Assembly: GCF_016495865.1 (NCBI RefSeq)
Contig: NZ_CP054706.1
Location: 1,798,001 to 1,862,000, forward strand
Length of the DNA stretch: 64,000 nt
Direction: 5' to 3'
DNA from: Salicibibacter cibi
GTDB lineage: Bacteria; Bacillota; Bacilli; Bacillales; Marinococcaceae
Program-made: the position numbers and the translations under genes
Notes under the pieces: model-generated
The model's database searches: none
Seen by the model: the letters and a program-made list of their open reading frames with translations, nothing else
What the model was told of the DNA's origin: nothing
In this document: one piece after another, positions 63,385-64,000 of the stretch
How the letters are laid out: each line of letters begins with the position of its first letter
How positions within the stretch are numbered: the stretch's first letter is position 1

Positions 63385-64000
63385 TTAATACGGATCGGAT
63401 ACATCTCCCATGCGTTCAGCATTCAATACTGCCTCTTCTTGTTTCTCATTCTCTGATGTTTGTACTTTCTCGATGCCTTCTTTTAGGCGTCGGCCATATT
63501 CCGGATCCGCTTCTGACATATGGTGGATCATTTGCTTTTGGACGGCTTCATCCGCGTCGGAGAGCGCATTTGAAAGATTCGAAATCAAGTCGGCTTTTTC
63601 CCGTTCATTAAATCGTCTCCACGTTTCGCCGGCTTGGGTGAAATGCGCTTTACGATCGATCGCCTCTTTTTTAACCTCTCCGCTCACATGCGGTTCGTGC
63701 GGTTCCCTTTTTTGTACCGCTTCTTTTAATCCCCCACTATCGAAGGCTCATAATTGATATGAGGGTCACTTCCGGGAGGGTTATCGACGTGATACGTCAT
63801 TTGCCCATCCCGTTGATTCGTCCCGAGACGCTTTTTCGGTGCATTGATCGGCAGCTGCAAATAGTTAGGGCCGACCCGGTAACGCTGGGTGTCCGAATAT
63901 GAAAACGTACGACCTTGAAGCATCTTGTCATCGGAGAAATCAAGCCCGTCAACAAGGACCCCCGTCCCAAAAGACGACTGCTCTACCTCGGCAAAATAAT
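63385..64000 (-). pseudogene. katA: small-subunit (clade 3) catalase, C-terminal part, frameshifted
   Basis: The window holds the last ~205 residues. [40 protein letters not shown] (with the haem-ligand Tyr) and then NYEPSIVGG belong to the small catalase core. After a run of five G (about 63735-63739) the frame shifts and continues [17 protein letters not shown] and the catalase-related tail (DRKAHFTQAGETWRRFNEREK to ADPEYGRRLKEGIE). The 5' part lies outside the window. The homopolymer position makes a sequencing error as likely as real decay. Confidence 0.8.

Overview
The window looks like chromosome from a moderate-GC Firmicute of the Bacillaceae type, probably salt- or alkali-adapted. Signs are strong AGGAGG ribosome sites, sigma-A promoters, a collagen-like exosporium-type protein, a class D sortase, CsoR/Spx/PadR/BirA-style regulation, a BCCT osmolyte carrier, acidic secreted proteins, and a bioY-yhfT-yhfS-like cluster recalling Bacillus subtilis. 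The species cannot be fixed from sequence alone. No rRNA, tRNA or CRISPR array was found.

Layout. 1-2.6 kb: thioredoxin-fold fragment, a frame-disrupted SCO1 gene, sortase D, an NlpC/P60-like cell-wall protein whose usual Cys is Ser. 2.7-8.4 kb: eroded accessory DNA with a broken copZ, a His-rich peptide, a possible secreted toxin relic beside a small membrane protein, DUF3021 and DUF2834 proteins, a MITE, and fragments of larger genes. 8.7-16 kb: a copper island read from a promoter with a CsoR-type operator: [2Fe-2S] ferredoxin-like protein, CopA, a His-rich membrane-anchored protein, a Cys-rich peptide, glutaredoxin-like and Spx-like proteins, copZ, TrxR-like flavoprotein, second copZ; the csoR repressor gene at its end is interrupted. 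16-20 kb: a second copy of a sigma-like small gene with a conserved structured leader, two frameshifted tyrosine recombinases and a close match to the bacillar dif site, suggesting the replication terminus. 20.4-43 kb: large catalase, three ABC exporter sets with PadR and TetR regulators, a WYL regulator, methyltransferases, a MerR regulator facing a Bcr-type drug pump, BASS transporter, FAD oxidase, acetyltransferase, and a collagen-like protein next to a glycosyltransferase. 44-62.7 kb: mostly core metabolism (MtnE/MtnU-like pair, FAH-family protein, SDR, PanE-like reductase, two oligoendopeptidases F, SufT-like factor, Mpg glycosylase, PatA-like aminotransferase, BCCT carrier, yhfS/yhfT/bioY, polysaccharide deacetylase), interrupted by a compact type I toxin-antitoxin locus near 52.7 kb. 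63.4-64 kb: the 3' part of a small catalase, frameshifted.

Two families of short non-autonomous elements are scattered through the accessory parts. MITE-A (four copies) has GGGACTGCTGAA-type ends and TA target duplications. MITE-B (three copies) has GGCTCTTC/GACCC ends and 8-bp duplications. They share a core hairpin module despite different ends. Several genes carry single frameshifts, some at homopolymers, so both gene decay and sequencing error must be considered.

How parts work together: the copper island combines export (CopA), chaperoning (two CopZ), extracytoplasmic binding and thiol repair. The MerR protein probably controls the pump promoter, which has a 19-bp MerR-type spacer, across two inserted MITEs. 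BirA probably controls bioY through a TTGTCAAC-N15-GTTTACAA operator.
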